A stretch of 23,488 nucleotides of DNA from Candidatus Peribacteria bacterium (GCA_943349385.1 CALQZM010000006.1:1-23488), one strand, 5' to 3'; positions 8,443 to 18,391 are shown, numbered from the stretch's first letter. Notes: generated by a model from the sequence alone, not told the origin. Made by a program: numbers and translations.

Positions 8443-9135
8443 TTATTTTGTTATTGTAAGAGCTTCAGCAACTTTACCTAATAAATAAGTAAGAGACTTG
8501 ATTGCATCGTCATTTCCTGGGATTGGGTAATTAACATTATCAGGATCAGCATTAGAATCAACAATTCCAACTACTGGGATTTTCATTTTATTAGCTTCTT
8601 TTACGCAAATGTTATCACGAACAACATCAACTACAAATAAACAGTCAGGAACTTTAGATAAATTCTCAACACCACCTAGTGATTGATCAAGTTTCTGCAT
8701 TTCTTTTTCAAATTTTGAAACTTCTTTTTTAGTATATTGGTCAAAATCACCTTCTAACTTCATTTTTCGAAGCTTTTTAAGCTGTCCAATTCTTTTTGAA
8801 ACTGTTCCGTAATTTGTAAGTAATCCTGGTATCCATTTATGTGTAACAAAAGGAGCGCCTAATTCAGTAGCAATTTTTGTTAATACAGGTGTAGCTTGTT
8901 GCTTAGTACTTACGAAAAGGATTACTTTACCTTGAGTTTTTAATTCTCGAAGATAAGTTAAAGCTACATCTAAAGCAGTAAGAGTCTTGTGTAAGTCAAA
9001 TACGTGAACACCTTTTCTTGAAGTGTAAATGTATTTTTTCATTTTTGGATTCCACTTATTTGTGTAATGACCAAAATGTACCGCATGCTTTAGCATCTCT
9101 TGGAGCTCAGCATTGTGATCTTTTAAAATAGACAT
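8443..9135 (-). CDS. rpsB: 30S ribosomal protein S2
   Basis: S2 is a late-assembling small-subunit protein near the 3' domain of 16S rRNA. The 230-aa sequence carries the family landmarks: MLKHAVHFGHYTNKWNPKM, YIYTSRKGVHVFDL, WIPGLLTNYGTVSKRI, and GIVDSNADPDNVNYPIPGNDDA. This is one of very few genes here with a purine-rich Shine-Dalgarno-like element (AAGGA, three bases before ATG, closer than usual). It starts the leftward rpsB-tsf unit and is preceded by a leader of roughly 85 nt with a nested stem-loop, which may serve autoregulation. Confidence 0.97.
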   Translation of the reverse strand: MSILKDHNAELQEMLKHAVHFGHYTNKWNPKMKKYIYTSRKGVHVFDLHKTLTALDVALTYLRELKTQGKVILFVSTKQQATPVLTKIATELGAPFVTHKWIPGLLTNYGTVSKRIGQLKKLRKMKLEGDFDQYTKKEVSKFEKEMQKLDQSLGGVENLSKVPDCLFVVDVVRDNICVKEANKMKIPVVGIVDSNADPDNVNYPIPGNDDAIKSLTYLLGKVAEALTITK

Positions 9136-9171
9136 AATTCCTTGGGGTTAACGCCGATCTTTACATTGTGC

Positions 9172-9209
9172 CTGTTCGTAGACCTTTATTTAAAGGCAGG
9201 AATGAACAG
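9172..9209 (-). promoter_or_regulatory. Nested stem-loop in the rpsB leader
   Basis: Outer arms CTGTTC (9172-9177) and GAACAG (9204-9209) enclose an inner hairpin CCTTT/AAAGG with a four-base loop (9183-9196). In the minus-strand transcript the structure would lie about 37 nt before the rpsB start codon. Position and shape fit an S2-dependent leader regulating rpsB-tsf, as known in several bacterial groups, but I do not recognise a catalogued S2 leader consensus. Confidence 0.4.
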
Positions 9210-9228
9210 TAGTAAAAATGACTGAAAT

Positions 9229-9251
9229 AATATAAAAAATGTCTAGCCTAA
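9229..9251 (-). promoter_or_regulatory. Possible rpsB promoter -10 region
   Basis: On the minus strand a TATATT (9234-9229) lies about 16 bp after a TTAGAT-like element near 9251-9256. It would place the rpsB start of transcription near 9222 and so include the nested stem-loop in the mRNA. The -35 match is poor, so this is tentative. No clear valS promoter was seen in the rest of 9210-9307. Confidence 0.25.
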
Positions 9252-9307
9252 TCTAAGGAAAAAATCTATTATTTGCAAGTAAAAATCCATAAAAACGACT
9301 TTAAACC

Positions 9308-11905
9308 ATGAACTTACCTAAGAATTACAACGCCGAAGAATTTGAAAACCAAATCTATCAAAGGTGGGAAACCGAAAACTGCTTTAGTCCAAGCCAAGAA
9401 GGGGAACCATTCAGTATAATGATGCCACCTCCAAATGCTACCGGCAACTTACATTTAGGCCATGCCATCATGCTAGCCATTCAAGACATAATAATTAGGC
9501 AAAAAAGAATGCAAGGATACTCAACTTTATGGGTTCCGGGAACAGACCACGCCTCAATTGCAACTCAAAATAGGGTCGAAAAAAATCTTAACGAAAAAGG
9601 AATTACCCGAGAACAGCTAGGTCGCAAGGGGCTTTTACAAGAAATCGAAACTTTCGTTGATCATTCCAAGGACACAATCAGAAACCAAATACGAAAAATG
9701 GGATCAAGCTGCGACTGGAGCCGAGAAAAATTCACTTTTAGTCCAGAATTAAACAAAGTAGTGACCGAAGTTTTCTGTAAAATGTATCAAGACGGACTTA
9801 TATACAGAGGCAACAGAATTGTAAACTGGTGTACCAGGTGCGGATCAACCCTAGCAGATGATGAAGTTACCTACAAAGAAAATAAAGGGAAATTTTACTA
9901 TATTAAATACGGTCCTTTTATAATTGGAACAGCCCGTCCTGAAACCAAATTCCAAGACAAATATGTAATCGTAAACCCAAAAGATACTAGGTACAAAGAA
10001 TATATCGGACAAACATTAACAATAGACTGGATTAACGGCCCAATTGAAGCCAAAGTAATTGCCGACGAGATTGTTGACCCAGAATTTGGCTCTGGAGCAA
10101 TGACAATCACACCCGCACATAGTTTCGAAGACTTTAATCTAGCCAAAAAATACGATTTACCAATCGAGCTAATTATCGATGAAAAAGGCCAAATGACAGA
10201 ACTAGCAGGTAAGTACAAAGGAATGCCAGTAAAAGAATGTAGAGAAAAATTAGTCGAAGAAATGCAAGAGAAAGGACTAATTCATGAAATTGACGAAAAC
10301 TACGTAAATAACCTATCTGTTTGCTACCGATGTAGCACAGCAATTGAACCACTTATTTCAAAACAATGGTTTATTTCAGTAGATAAAGCAGTAGTTGACT
10401 GGAATGGCAAAAAAATGTCACTTAAAGAAATTGCATTAGAAGTAGTCAAAACTAAAGAGGTAGAAATTATTCCTAGCGAATTCGAAAAAATTTACTTTAA
10501 CTGGATGGAGAACCTGCACGATTGGTGTATTTCTAGACAAATTTGGTACGGTCACCAAATTCCAGTTTGGTATAATGGTGACCAGGTTAAAGTACAAGCA
10601 GAATCACCAGGGGCAGAATGGACTTTAGACGATGATACTCTAGATACCTGGTTTTCATCGGGAATGTGGACCTTTTCTGGACTAGGCTGGCCCAACAATT
10701 TAGATGATTTCAATAAGTTTCACCCAACATCAGTTCTTGAAACTGGACACGACATCTTATTTTTTTGGGTTGCAAGAATGATACTGATGACAACCTACGC
10801 AACAAAACAAGTGCCATTTAAAAAAGTATACTTACATGGACTTATAAGAGATAGAAATGGTAAAAAAATGAGTAAATCACTCGGCAACGGTATTGATCCT
10901 TTAGATATGATAGCCAAATACGGAACTGACGCTCTAAGATTAAGCCTAGTAATAGGAAACACAGCCGGACGTGATCTTAAAATTTACGAAGAAAAAATTG
11001 AAAGTTTTAGAAATTTTATAACTAAACTATGGAACGGTTCAAGATTTACCTTTATGAATTTGTCTAAAATTGAATATGTTAGCCAAATAGATTTAAATAA
11101 AGTTACTGCACTACATGACAAATGGATTCTAACTCGTTTACAAGAAGTAATTGAAAAAGTAACTACCCAATTAGACAAATACAGTATTTCAGAAGCAGGT
11201 ACCACTATCTACGAATTTTTATGGGACGAATTCTGCGATTGGTATCTAGAATTTTCTAAAGAATCAAAAAACGAACAAGTACTTTCTTATATTTTACAAA
11301 ACATACTAATCCTACTACATCCATTTATTCCATTTGTAACAGAAAATATTTGGACTAATTTCACAGGAACTAAAAATCAACTAATTCTAGAAAAATGGCC
11401 GATTTCAAATCCAGATTATAAATTCCAAGAATCAAATCAACTAAATACAATTATTAAACTTATTCGACATATTCGAACTGAAAAATCTACCTTTGGATTA
11501 GCCGCAAAAAAAGATTTAACAATTACGGTACTTTCTCAAAACAAATTAAACTCATTAGTCGAAAATAAAAAACTAATTTTAAAACTATCCAAACTTGCAA
11601 ACATTGAATTTAGCAGCGACTTAGATTTAAAAGTAAATCAAGCCAGTTTAACAATGATTGAATCAGATTTAAAATTGTACTTGCACTTAGAAGGACAAAT
11701 TGACTTCAAAGCAGAAGCCGATAAAACATCACAAGAAATTGAATCTACCTTAAAATTAATTGGCGGATTTGAAGCCAGGCTTTCTAACGAAAGTTATGTA
11801 AAAAATGCACCTAAAGAAATAGTCGAAGAAACACAAAATAATTTACAAGAAAGTAAAAACAGACTCCTAGAACTAGAAAAACGACTTCAAGTATTAAATA
11901 TATAA
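9308..11905 (+). CDS. valS: Valyl-tRNA synthetase
   Basis: Class I synthetase charging tRNA-Val; 865 aa. The Rossmann domain has PPPNATGNLHLGHA (HIGH motif, about 41-53) and KKMSKSLGNG (KMSKS, about 519-527). The CP1 editing domain lies between, with GTARPETKFQDKYVIVNP and ITPAHSFEDFNLAKK. LDTWFSSGMWTFSGLGWP precedes the KMSKS region. Two CxxC pairs (175-178 in WCTRCG and 339-342 in CYRC) look like a zinc site. The anticodon-binding helices follow, and a C-terminal coiled coil (about 805-865, repeating E/K/L) resembles the ValRS tRNA-binding arm. No Shine-Dalgarno sequence precedes the ATG. The stop is followed after two bases by the next gene, so the two are probably cotranscribed. Confidence 0.97.
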   Translation: MNLPKNYNAEEFENQIYQRWETENCFSPSQEGEPFSIMMPPPNATGNLHLGHAIMLAIQDIIIRQKRMQGYSTLWVPGTDHASIATQNRVEKNLNEKGITREQLGRKGLLQEIETFVDHSKDTIRNQIRKMGSSCDWSREKFTFSPELNKVVTEVFCKMYQDGLIYRGNRIVNWCTRCGSTLADDEVTYKENKGKFYYIKYGPFIIGTARPETKFQDKYVIVNPKDTRYKEYIGQTLTIDWINGPIEAKVIADEIVDPEFGSGAMTITPAHSFEDFNLAKKYDLPIELIIDEKGQMTELAGKYKGMPVKECREKLVEEMQEKGLIHEIDENYVNNLSVCYRCSTAIEPLISKQWFISVDKAVVDWNGKKMSLKEIALEVVKTKEVEIIPSEFEKIYFNWMENLHDWCISRQIWYGHQIPVWYNGDQVKVQAESPGAEWTLDDDTLDTWFSSGMWTFSGLGWPNNLDDFNKFHPTSVLETGHDILFFWVARMILMTTYATKQVPFKKVYLHGLIRDRNGKKMSKSLGNGIDPLDMIAKYGTDALRLSLVIGNTAGRDLKIYEEKIESFRNFITKLWNGSRFTFMNLSKIEYVSQIDLNKVTALHDKWILTRLQEVIEKVTTQLDKYSISEAGTTIYEFLWDEFCDWYLEFSKESKNEQVLSYILQNILILLHPFIPFVTENIWTNFTGTKNQLILEKWPISNPDYKFQESNQLNTIIKLIRHIRTEKSTFGLAAKKDLTITVLSQNKLNSLVENKKLILKLSKLANIEFSSDLDLKVNQASLTMIESDLKLYLHLEGQIDFKAEADKTSQEIESTLKLIGGFEARLSNESYVKNAPKEIVEETQNNLQESKNRLLELEKRLQVLNI

Positions 11906-11907
11906 TT

Positions 11908-12789
11908 ATGAATCAAGAAATTTTAAGTTTCGAAAATATTACGAATATCTACAAAACAGGGCGTATTAACGATGCCTATAACGCTTTAAATAATTATCTT
12001 ATTTACAATACCCAAGACAATAACGCAATTAATCTATTAAATAAAATTAAGAGAGAAATACTTAGTAATAATTTAAAAAAGATTGATGAAGCAATTATGC
12101 GAGTTGAGCATCTTTGGAAAGAAAAAAAATATAAAGAACTACTAAACGCTTATTTAGAAATCAAAAAATTTGCTCCAGACTACGAAAAGTTAGAACAATT
12201 AAACAAAAAAGCATACAACCTCTACACCAAACAATTAGAAAAAGAAAATGAAGATCAATTTCTGAATATTAAACAAACTGTTATAACTAATATTCAAAAC
12301 AAACAATATAAACAAGCCTTAGAATTCCTTGAACATACTATTTCAGCTAGCAAAGACCCAAATCCAGCCTTTAAACAATTAGTAACAGAAGTTAAAAGAA
12401 CAATTATTGACGACAAACTTAAATCCAATTCTAAATATTTAAATTCCTCTGATATACCAAAAATTTTTGAATTTTTAAAAAATCTGTATGACTTCGATCC
12501 AACTTATCCGAAAATTCAAAAACTACTTGTTGATAGTCAAAAAAAACTTATCGACTATTACAAAAATAAAAAAGTAGTTTTCGAAAAGGATTCAGAGAGA
12601 CAAATCAAAATACTTTTCAATACAAATGAATATAAAAAATGCCTACAATCTTGCAACGAGCTTTTGCGAAGTACGATTTATAACAAAATAGGAATTAAGT
12701 ACAAACAAAAGGCTGAAAAAGCAATTATTAACGACAACTTTAAAACAGCCTATCAAAAGATTAAAACAAATGCAGTAACTCTGACTTAG
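11908..12789 (+). CDS. Uncharacterised TPR-like helical-repeat protein
   Basis: A 293-aa, Lys/Asn/Ile-rich, fully helical-looking soluble protein that I do not recognise. Four segments share a TPR-like pattern of a short helix with Y-x-x-A/L followed by a second helix: about residues 13-45 (YKTGRINDAYNALNNYL), 66-100 (WKEKKYKELLNAYLEIKKF), 130-160 (IQNKQYKQALEFLEHTI) and 225-262 (FNTNEYKKCLQSCNELL). There is no signal peptide or membrane helix. It starts two bases after the valS stop with no ribosome-binding site, suggesting coupling to valS. It converges on purA with an 8-bp gap. Such solenoids usually bind proteins; no partner is evident. Confidence 0.6.
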   Translation: MNQEILSFENITNIYKTGRINDAYNALNNYLIYNTQDNNAINLLNKIKREILSNNLKKIDEAIMRVEHLWKEKKYKELLNAYLEIKKFAPDYEKLEQLNKKAYNLYTKQLEKENEDQFLNIKQTVITNIQNKQYKQALEFLEHTISASKDPNPAFKQLVTEVKRTIIDDKLKSNSKYLNSSDIPKIFEFLKNLYDFDPTYPKIQKLLVDSQKKLIDYYKNKKVVFEKDSERQIKILFNTNEYKKCLQSCNELLRSTIYNKIGIKYKQKAEKAIINDNFKTAYQKIKTNAVTLT

Positions 12790-12797
12790 AGAACTTA

Positions 12798-14099
<1,302 letters not shown>

Positions 14100-14169
14100 T
14101 TACTTAAAAAATATATATTTATGCCGACTCTAGCATTTTTTTTAAAAATAAGCTATAAATTTAGTAACA

Positions 14170-14175
14170 TATAAT
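14170..14175 (+). promoter_or_regulatory. Possible purC promoter -10 (TATAAT)
   Basis: A perfect TATAAT lies only 7 bp upstream of the purC ATG at 14183, so transcription would start at or within a base or two of the start codon. No good -35 is found 17 bp upstream. If real, the purC message would be leaderless. The rest of 14094-14169 is A/T-rich with runs of T and A and no other recognisable signal. Confidence 0.3.
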
Positions 14176-14182
14176 TTTGAAT

Positions 14183-15157
14183 ATGCTCTCAAAAGAATCA
14201 CTACTACAACAATTAAAGTTTACTCTAATTGACACTAATTTTGATTACCTTGGCCGAAAATACGCCGGCAAAGTACGAGATAACTATAGTACTCCAGACG
14301 GACTTAGAGTCCTAATTTCAACCGACAAACTATCTGCTTTCGACAGAAACATAACAAGCATTCCATTCAAGGGTGAAGTTCTTACTCAAACTTCAAACTT
14401 CTGGTTTGAACGAACAAAACATATTATCGCTAACCACGTGGTAGCAACTCCGGATTCTAATTCAGTTGTCGGAATCGAATGCGATCCACTTAAAATTGAA
14501 TTTATAGTAAGAGGCTACATTACAGGCAGCACCGATACTTCAATTTGGAGCTCGTACCAAAAAGGCGAAAGGCTAATTTATGGAATTCAATTCAAAGACG
14601 GACTTAACAAAAACGACAAACTTGATGCACCAATAGTTACTCCAACCACCAAAGCCCCACAAGGCCAACACGACGAAAGAATCACTCGTGACGAAATTAT
14701 TAGCCAAGGAATCCTAAGCCAAGAAGACTACGACTATTTAGCCCAAAAATCAGTAGAACTTTATGAATTCGGATTAGAGCAATGCGCTAAAAACGGCTTA
14801 ATTTTAATGGACACTAAATACGAATTCGGACGAACCAAAGACGGCGAAATTGTACTAATCGACGAAATCCACACGCCAGACTCATCAAGATTCGCCATTG
14901 CCGCAACTTTCGAAGAAAGAACTAAAGCCGGACTTGAACCAGAAAACTTAAATAAAGAATTCCTAAGATTATGGTTAGCCAAAACAGGTTACAAAGGCGA
15001 AGGAAAAGTTCCAGAAATCCCAGATGATGTAAGAGTTGAAACCGCAATTAAATATATTGAAGCTTACGAAAAAATTACCGGACAATCTTTTACTTCAGAA
15101 GTAGGGGACGTAACAACTAGAATCGACCAAAATCTTAAAAAACATTTTAACTTATAA
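14183..15157 (+). CDS. purC: Phosphoribosylaminoimidazole-succinocarboxamide synthase
   Basis: PurC ligates aspartate to CAIR to form SAICAR in purine synthesis. From the ATG at 14183 the protein is 324 aa, the longer form of about 300 aa seen in fungi and many bacteria rather than the 237-aa E. coli form. Motifs: YAGKVRDNY (nucleotide loop), LISTDKLSAFDRNITSIPFKGEVLTQ, EFIVRGYITGSTDTSIW, and the C-terminal LIDEIHTPDSSRFA. An in-frame TTG two codons upstream (14177) would overlap the presumed -10 box, so ATG is preferred. It is first of a tight purC-purB-dcd unit; purB starts two bases after its stop. Confidence 0.94.
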   Translation: MLSKESLLQQLKFTLIDTNFDYLGRKYAGKVRDNYSTPDGLRVLISTDKLSAFDRNITSIPFKGEVLTQTSNFWFERTKHIIANHVVATPDSNSVVGIECDPLKIEFIVRGYITGSTDTSIWSSYQKGERLIYGIQFKDGLNKNDKLDAPIVTPTTKAPQGQHDERITRDEIISQGILSQEDYDYLAQKSVELYEFGLEQCAKNGLILMDTKYEFGRTKDGEIVLIDEIHTPDSSRFAIAATFEERTKAGLEPENLNKEFLRLWLAKTGYKGEGKVPEIPDDVRVETAIKYIEAYEKITGQSFTSEVGDVTTRIDQNLKKHFNL

Positions 15158-15159
15158 TA

Positions 15160-16536
15160 ATGATAGATCCAATTTTAAGCCTTAGCCCATTAGACGGTAG
15201 ATATCGAAGCAAAGTCGAAGATCTAGCTGACTACTATTCAGAGTTCGGACTTAACAAGTACCGCGTAAGAGTAGAAATTGAGTGGCTAATATTTATGGCC
15301 AACAATCTAAAACTCCCAAACACAAACAAACTAACTGATCTTGAAACAAAATTTCTTAGAGAAGTAGAAAGTTATTTCGATATTGTTTCAGGGCAACGAG
15401 TGAAAGAAATCGAACAAACTACCAACCACGATGTAAAAGCAATCGAGTACTATATTAAAGAAGCACTTGAGCCATCTAACTTAAAACATTTAGTAGAGTT
15501 CGTGCATTTAGGCTGCACTTCAGAAGACATCAATAATACAGCTTACGCCCTTATGGTTAAAGAAGGATTCCATAACAAAATCCTACCGCAAATCAATCAA
15601 TTAATTGAACTTTTAGTAGCCTTAGCCGAAACTGAAAAAACAACTCCAATGTTATCACTAACCCATGGACAATCTGCAACTCCAACAACTCTAGGTAAAG
15701 AAATAATTAACGTTGTAGCTAGACTCGAAACTATTTTAACCAAAATGAAAGAGTTCAAATTTACCGGCAAATGGAACGGAGCAGTAGGAAATCACAGTGC
15801 AATGTCGGCTTCGGGATTAAACGAAAACTGGATCGAAATATCAAAACAATTCCTAGGCGAATTAGGACTAGAACCTAACTTATTTACAACTCAAATCGAA
15901 CCACACGACAATTTAGCAGAGTTCTTAAACTACCAAACTCAAATCAATACTATTTTAATAGACTTCGCCCGAGACGCTTGGAGCTACGTTAGTCGTGATA
16001 TTTTTAAGCAAAAACTAAAAGATGGCGAAATTGGATCATCTACCATGCCTCACAAAGTAAACCCAATCGATTTTGAAAACGCCGAAGGTAACTTAGGAAT
16101 TTCAAGCGCCTTAGCTCAACACTTAAGCATTAAATTGCCCATTTCAAGAATGCAACGAGACTTAAGCGATTCAACAACTCTTAGAAATTTAGGACTAGTA
16201 TTCGGCTACCATTTCTTAAGCGTCGCAAGTCTAATTAAAGGAGTCCAAAAACTAGAAGTAAACCACGAAAAATTAAATGCAGAACTAGACCAAAATCCCG
16301 AAGTACTAGGCGAAGCAGTTCAATCTGCCATGCGAGTTGCCGGAATCGAAAAACCATACGAAAAATTAAAAGAACTTACCCGAGGTAAAAAAATTACATT
16401 AAAAGATTTACAGGATTTTATTAAAAAATTAGAATTAGAAGAGACAGTAAAAAATAATTTACTAGCCCTAACTCCACAATCATACATTGGAGAAGCAGTA
16501 AACTTAGTCGACTATTATTTAAAAAATAGAAAATAA
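15160..16536 (+). CDS. purB: Adenylosuccinate lyase
   Basis: PurB cleaves fumarate from SAICAR and from adenylosuccinate, so it acts directly after PurC and again after PurA, both encoded beside it. The 458-aa length and opening SLSPLDGRYRSKVEDLADYY match the E. coli-type (456-aa) lyase rather than the shorter Bacillus type. Landmarks are HDVKAIEYYIKE, VHLGCTSEDINNTAYAL, LTHGQSATPTTLGKE, and the catalytic-loop signature GSSTMPHKVNPIDFENAEGN (about 291-310). The start lies two bases after purC and the stop overlaps the dcd start by one base (TAATG), so the three are almost certainly translated from one message. No Shine-Dalgarno sequence is present. Confidence 0.96.
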   Translation: MIDPILSLSPLDGRYRSKVEDLADYYSEFGLNKYRVRVEIEWLIFMANNLKLPNTNKLTDLETKFLREVESYFDIVSGQRVKEIEQTTNHDVKAIEYYIKEALEPSNLKHLVEFVHLGCTSEDINNTAYALMVKEGFHNKILPQINQLIELLVALAETEKTTPMLSLTHGQSATPTTLGKEIINVVARLETILTKMKEFKFTGKWNGAVGNHSAMSASGLNENWIEISKQFLGELGLEPNLFTTQIEPHDNLAEFLNYQTQINTILIDFARDAWSYVSRDIFKQKLKDGEIGSSTMPHKVNPIDFENAEGNLGISSALAQHLSIKLPISRMQRDLSDSTTLRNLGLVFGYHFLSVASLIKGVQKLEVNHEKLNAELDQNPEVLGEAVQSAMRVAGIEKPYEKLKELTRGKKITLKDLQDFIKKLELEETVKNNLLALTPQSYIGEAVNLVDYYLKNRK

Positions 16537-17183
16537 TGATACTTTCAGATAGAGATATTAAAGCAAAAATCGCAGACGGACACATTGTAATTGAATCAGA
16601 AAAAGATGATCATTTCATCAATATTAATGCTTCATCAATGGATCTTAGACTTGGTAAACATTTCAAAATTTACGAACACGCCAAAGTTCCATTCTTAGAT
16701 CCTCTAAATCCAGAAGGATTTAAAGACATGACTAAGCTAATCACAATCGAAAACGAAGGAGAACCATTCATTGTTCAACCCGGAGAATTCGTATTAGCTG
16801 TCACACACGAAAAAATTAAAATCGCCAATGACTTAGTAGCTCGTGTAGAAGGTCGAAGCTCACTTGGACGACTTGGTATCATTGTTCACTCTACAGCCGG
16901 ATTCGTAGACGCAGGATTCGAAGGAACTATCACCCTCGAAATCACCAACATCAACCGCATGCCAGTGGCCCTTTACCCAGGAATGCGAGTTTGCCAATTA
17001 GCATTCGAAACTATGAGCTCTGAAGCCGAAGTTCCATACTATGCAAAATCTACCTCTAAATACCAAGGGCAAATCATGCCACAAGAAAGTATGATCAGCG
17101 TGGACCCAGAACTACGAATTGCTAGGGGACTATATTTAGACAAATTAGCTAAAGAAAAAGCAGAGAGAGAAGCTGCAGTATAG
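16536..17183 (+). CDS. dcd: dCTP deaminase, probably dUMP-forming (bifunctional) type
   Basis: Dcd-family trimeric enzyme, 215 aa, which makes the uracil nucleotide precursor of thymidylate. RSSLGRLG (107-114) and HSTAGFVDAGFEGTITLE (118-135) form the active site, with Glu135 as the likely deamination base; SKYQGQ (174-179) is the nucleotide-closing C-terminal motif. The stretch HSTAGF-D-GF, with Ala-Gly where E. coli Dcd has Ala-His, closely resembles the Mycobacterium tuberculosis and Methanocaldococcus enzymes that convert dCTP directly to dUMP. I therefore favour the bifunctional deaminase-diphosphatase (EC 3.5.4.30), by inference. It overlaps purB by one base and ends the purC-purB-dcd operon. 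Confidence 0.92.
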   Translation: MILSDRDIKAKIADGHIVIESEKDDHFININASSMDLRLGKHFKIYEHAKVPFLDPLNPEGFKDMTKLITIENEGEPFIVQPGEFVLAVTHEKIKIANDLVARVEGRSSLGRLGIIVHSTAGFVDAGFEGTITLEITNINRMPVALYPGMRVCQLAFETMSSEAEVPYYAKSTSKYQGQIMPQESMISVDPELRIARGLYLDKLAKEKAEREAAV

Positions 17184-17216
17184 AAACTTCAAATAAAACA
17201 TCGGGAATCAGAAGTA

Positions 17217-17230
17217 CTGAAACATTTCAG
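17217..17230. repeat. 14-bp palindrome upstream of the orphan gene
   Basis: CTGAAA (17217-17222), CA, TTTCAG (17225-17230): a perfect inverted repeat with 6-bp arms, ending 5 bp before the TTGACA -35. The position suits an operator or activator site for the following gene. I do not recognise the regulator. Confidence 0.35.
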
Positions 17231-17235
17231 CAGCA

Positions 17236-17264
17236 TTGACATGTTTAGAAATTATTGGTAAGCT
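17236..17264 (+). promoter_or_regulatory. Possible promoter of the orphan 356-aa gene
   Basis: A perfect -35 TTGACA (17236-17241) is followed after 17 bp by TAAGCT (17259-17264), a poor -10. Transcription would start near 17271, about 14 nt before the ATG at 17285. This argues against the longer reading from a TTG at 17255, which would lie inside the promoter. Confidence 0.35.
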
Positions 17265-17284
17265 ACGAGCTCCAATATAAACTT

Positions 17285-18355
17285 ATGGTAGACCTAAGAT
17301 TACATACAGAAAGCAGGTTAGCTGAAAAAGAACCAACTTTAGAAAGAGAAGAAGGAATCTTATACAGAATAGATCTGCCAAATAAACCTGATTATTGGGC
17401 AAAACTTTGGTACAGAGTTCATAACAAAGGGCTTACTTTTGCACGTGAAATAGGAGGATCGCTATTGTCGCCATTTTGGGCTGAATTAAAAGTTCTAGAA
17501 TTTGAACTAGCAAAATATATTTCACCAGAACACATTCCAACAGCAATAGGCCACTACGATCAAAGAGTTAAAGAGGAAGACAACTTCAATGTAACGAATG
17601 GAAGTCCAGTAAGTATGACTGAACATATCGAAGGTGATCCAAGTACCATGGAGGAAATTAGTGAAATAAACGAACGATATTATCAAATTGCAGCAACGAG
17701 AAAAAGACTACAAATTGCGTCAGGAATTCCAACCGATGCCTACACAGACATTGCAAGTGCTCATAATTCAGAAATTGTAGCAGCAATTGGCGAAGAAATA
17801 AACTGGGGCGAAGTAATGCGAAAAATTGATGACCTAGAAAATAAAAAACTGAGATTCAACAAAGTAACAAATGTAATTCCTAGTTTAATAGATGCTGGAG
17901 TCTACCCGATTCATCCAGAAGCAAACTTTATACCTAGACCTAAAGACCAAGTAAGACTTGCACCACATGGAACATTTGTGGAGATACGAATATACGATAA
18001 ACAAAAACTAGCTAGAGCATTGGATCGAAAAGGAATAACTACTAAAGAAAGAAGCAAAATAGCCGAGAAATTCAAAGAATTCCAAGTACTTCAAATTTTA
18101 GATCAAATATATGATGAGTGTTTTGTTCGACTAGGAAGTCTTACAGGAGATTCCGCATTCGATAACTTCATAAGAACAGATGTTGAAATTCAAACATTGT
18201 TCAGAAATTTACTTTTAAGAATTAGGAAGAAAGCATCTGAACATCCAAATGATCTATTTAGAAACTACATTTCAATTAGTGCTAAATTAATTGCTTGTAT
18301 TAAAAAACGAAATCCAGAAGAACTTAAAAATATGCTTAGAACAGGCATTATATAA
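17285..18355 (+). CDS. Uncharacterised protein with faint kinase-fold-like motifs
   Basis: Not recognised. From the ATG at 17285 it is 356 aa (366 from the TTG at 17255). It is soluble, charged and mixed alpha/beta. The order of segments loosely recalls a protein-kinase or aminoglycoside-phosphotransferase-like fold: a strand with a lysine (DYWAKLWYR), a Glu-rich helix (FWAELKVLEFELAKYI), a strand-hinge-like SMTEHIEGDP, and GVYPIHPEANFIP, which resembles an HxDxxxxN loop with Asp replaced. RLAPHGTFVEI follows where a metal-binding Asp motif would be, but no DFG-like Asp is clear. If related, it would be a degenerate or inactive member. The C-terminal 110 residues are helical and basic. It stands alone after the dcd operon with its own promoter and a palindrome. 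Real gene: likely. Fold: speculative. Confidence 0.6.
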   Translation: MVDLRLHTESRLAEKEPTLEREEGILYRIDLPNKPDYWAKLWYRVHNKGLTFAREIGGSLLSPFWAELKVLEFELAKYISPEHIPTAIGHYDQRVKEEDNFNVTNGSPVSMTEHIEGDPSTMEEISEINERYYQIAATRKRLQIASGIPTDAYTDIASAHNSEIVAAIGEEINWGEVMRKIDDLENKKLRFNKVTNVIPSLIDAGVYPIHPEANFIPRPKDQVRLAPHGTFVEIRIYDKQKLARALDRKGITTKERSKIAEKFKEFQVLQILDQIYDECFVRLGSLTGDSAFDNFIRTDVEIQTLFRNLLLRIRKKASEHPNDLFRNYISISAKLIACIKKRNPEELKNMLRTGII

Positions 18356-18362
18356 AATCTGT

Positions 18363-18382
18363 TGTTTTAGTGTGTTAAAACA
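18363..18382. repeat. Inverted repeat after the orphan gene
   Basis: TGTTTTA (18363-18369), loop GTGTGT, TAAAACA (18376-18382): perfect 7-bp arms. It lies 8 bp after the stop of the preceding gene and just before the 27-codon remnant. It could be an operator of the remnant's former promoter or a weak terminator; no T-run follows. Confidence 0.35.
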
Positions 18383-18391
18383 TTAAGTCAC

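Noticed and set aside
9898..10218. Antisense frames within valS, purC and nrdJ
   Set aside because: They lie wholly inside well-supported genes on the opposite strand and have no family-like sequence.
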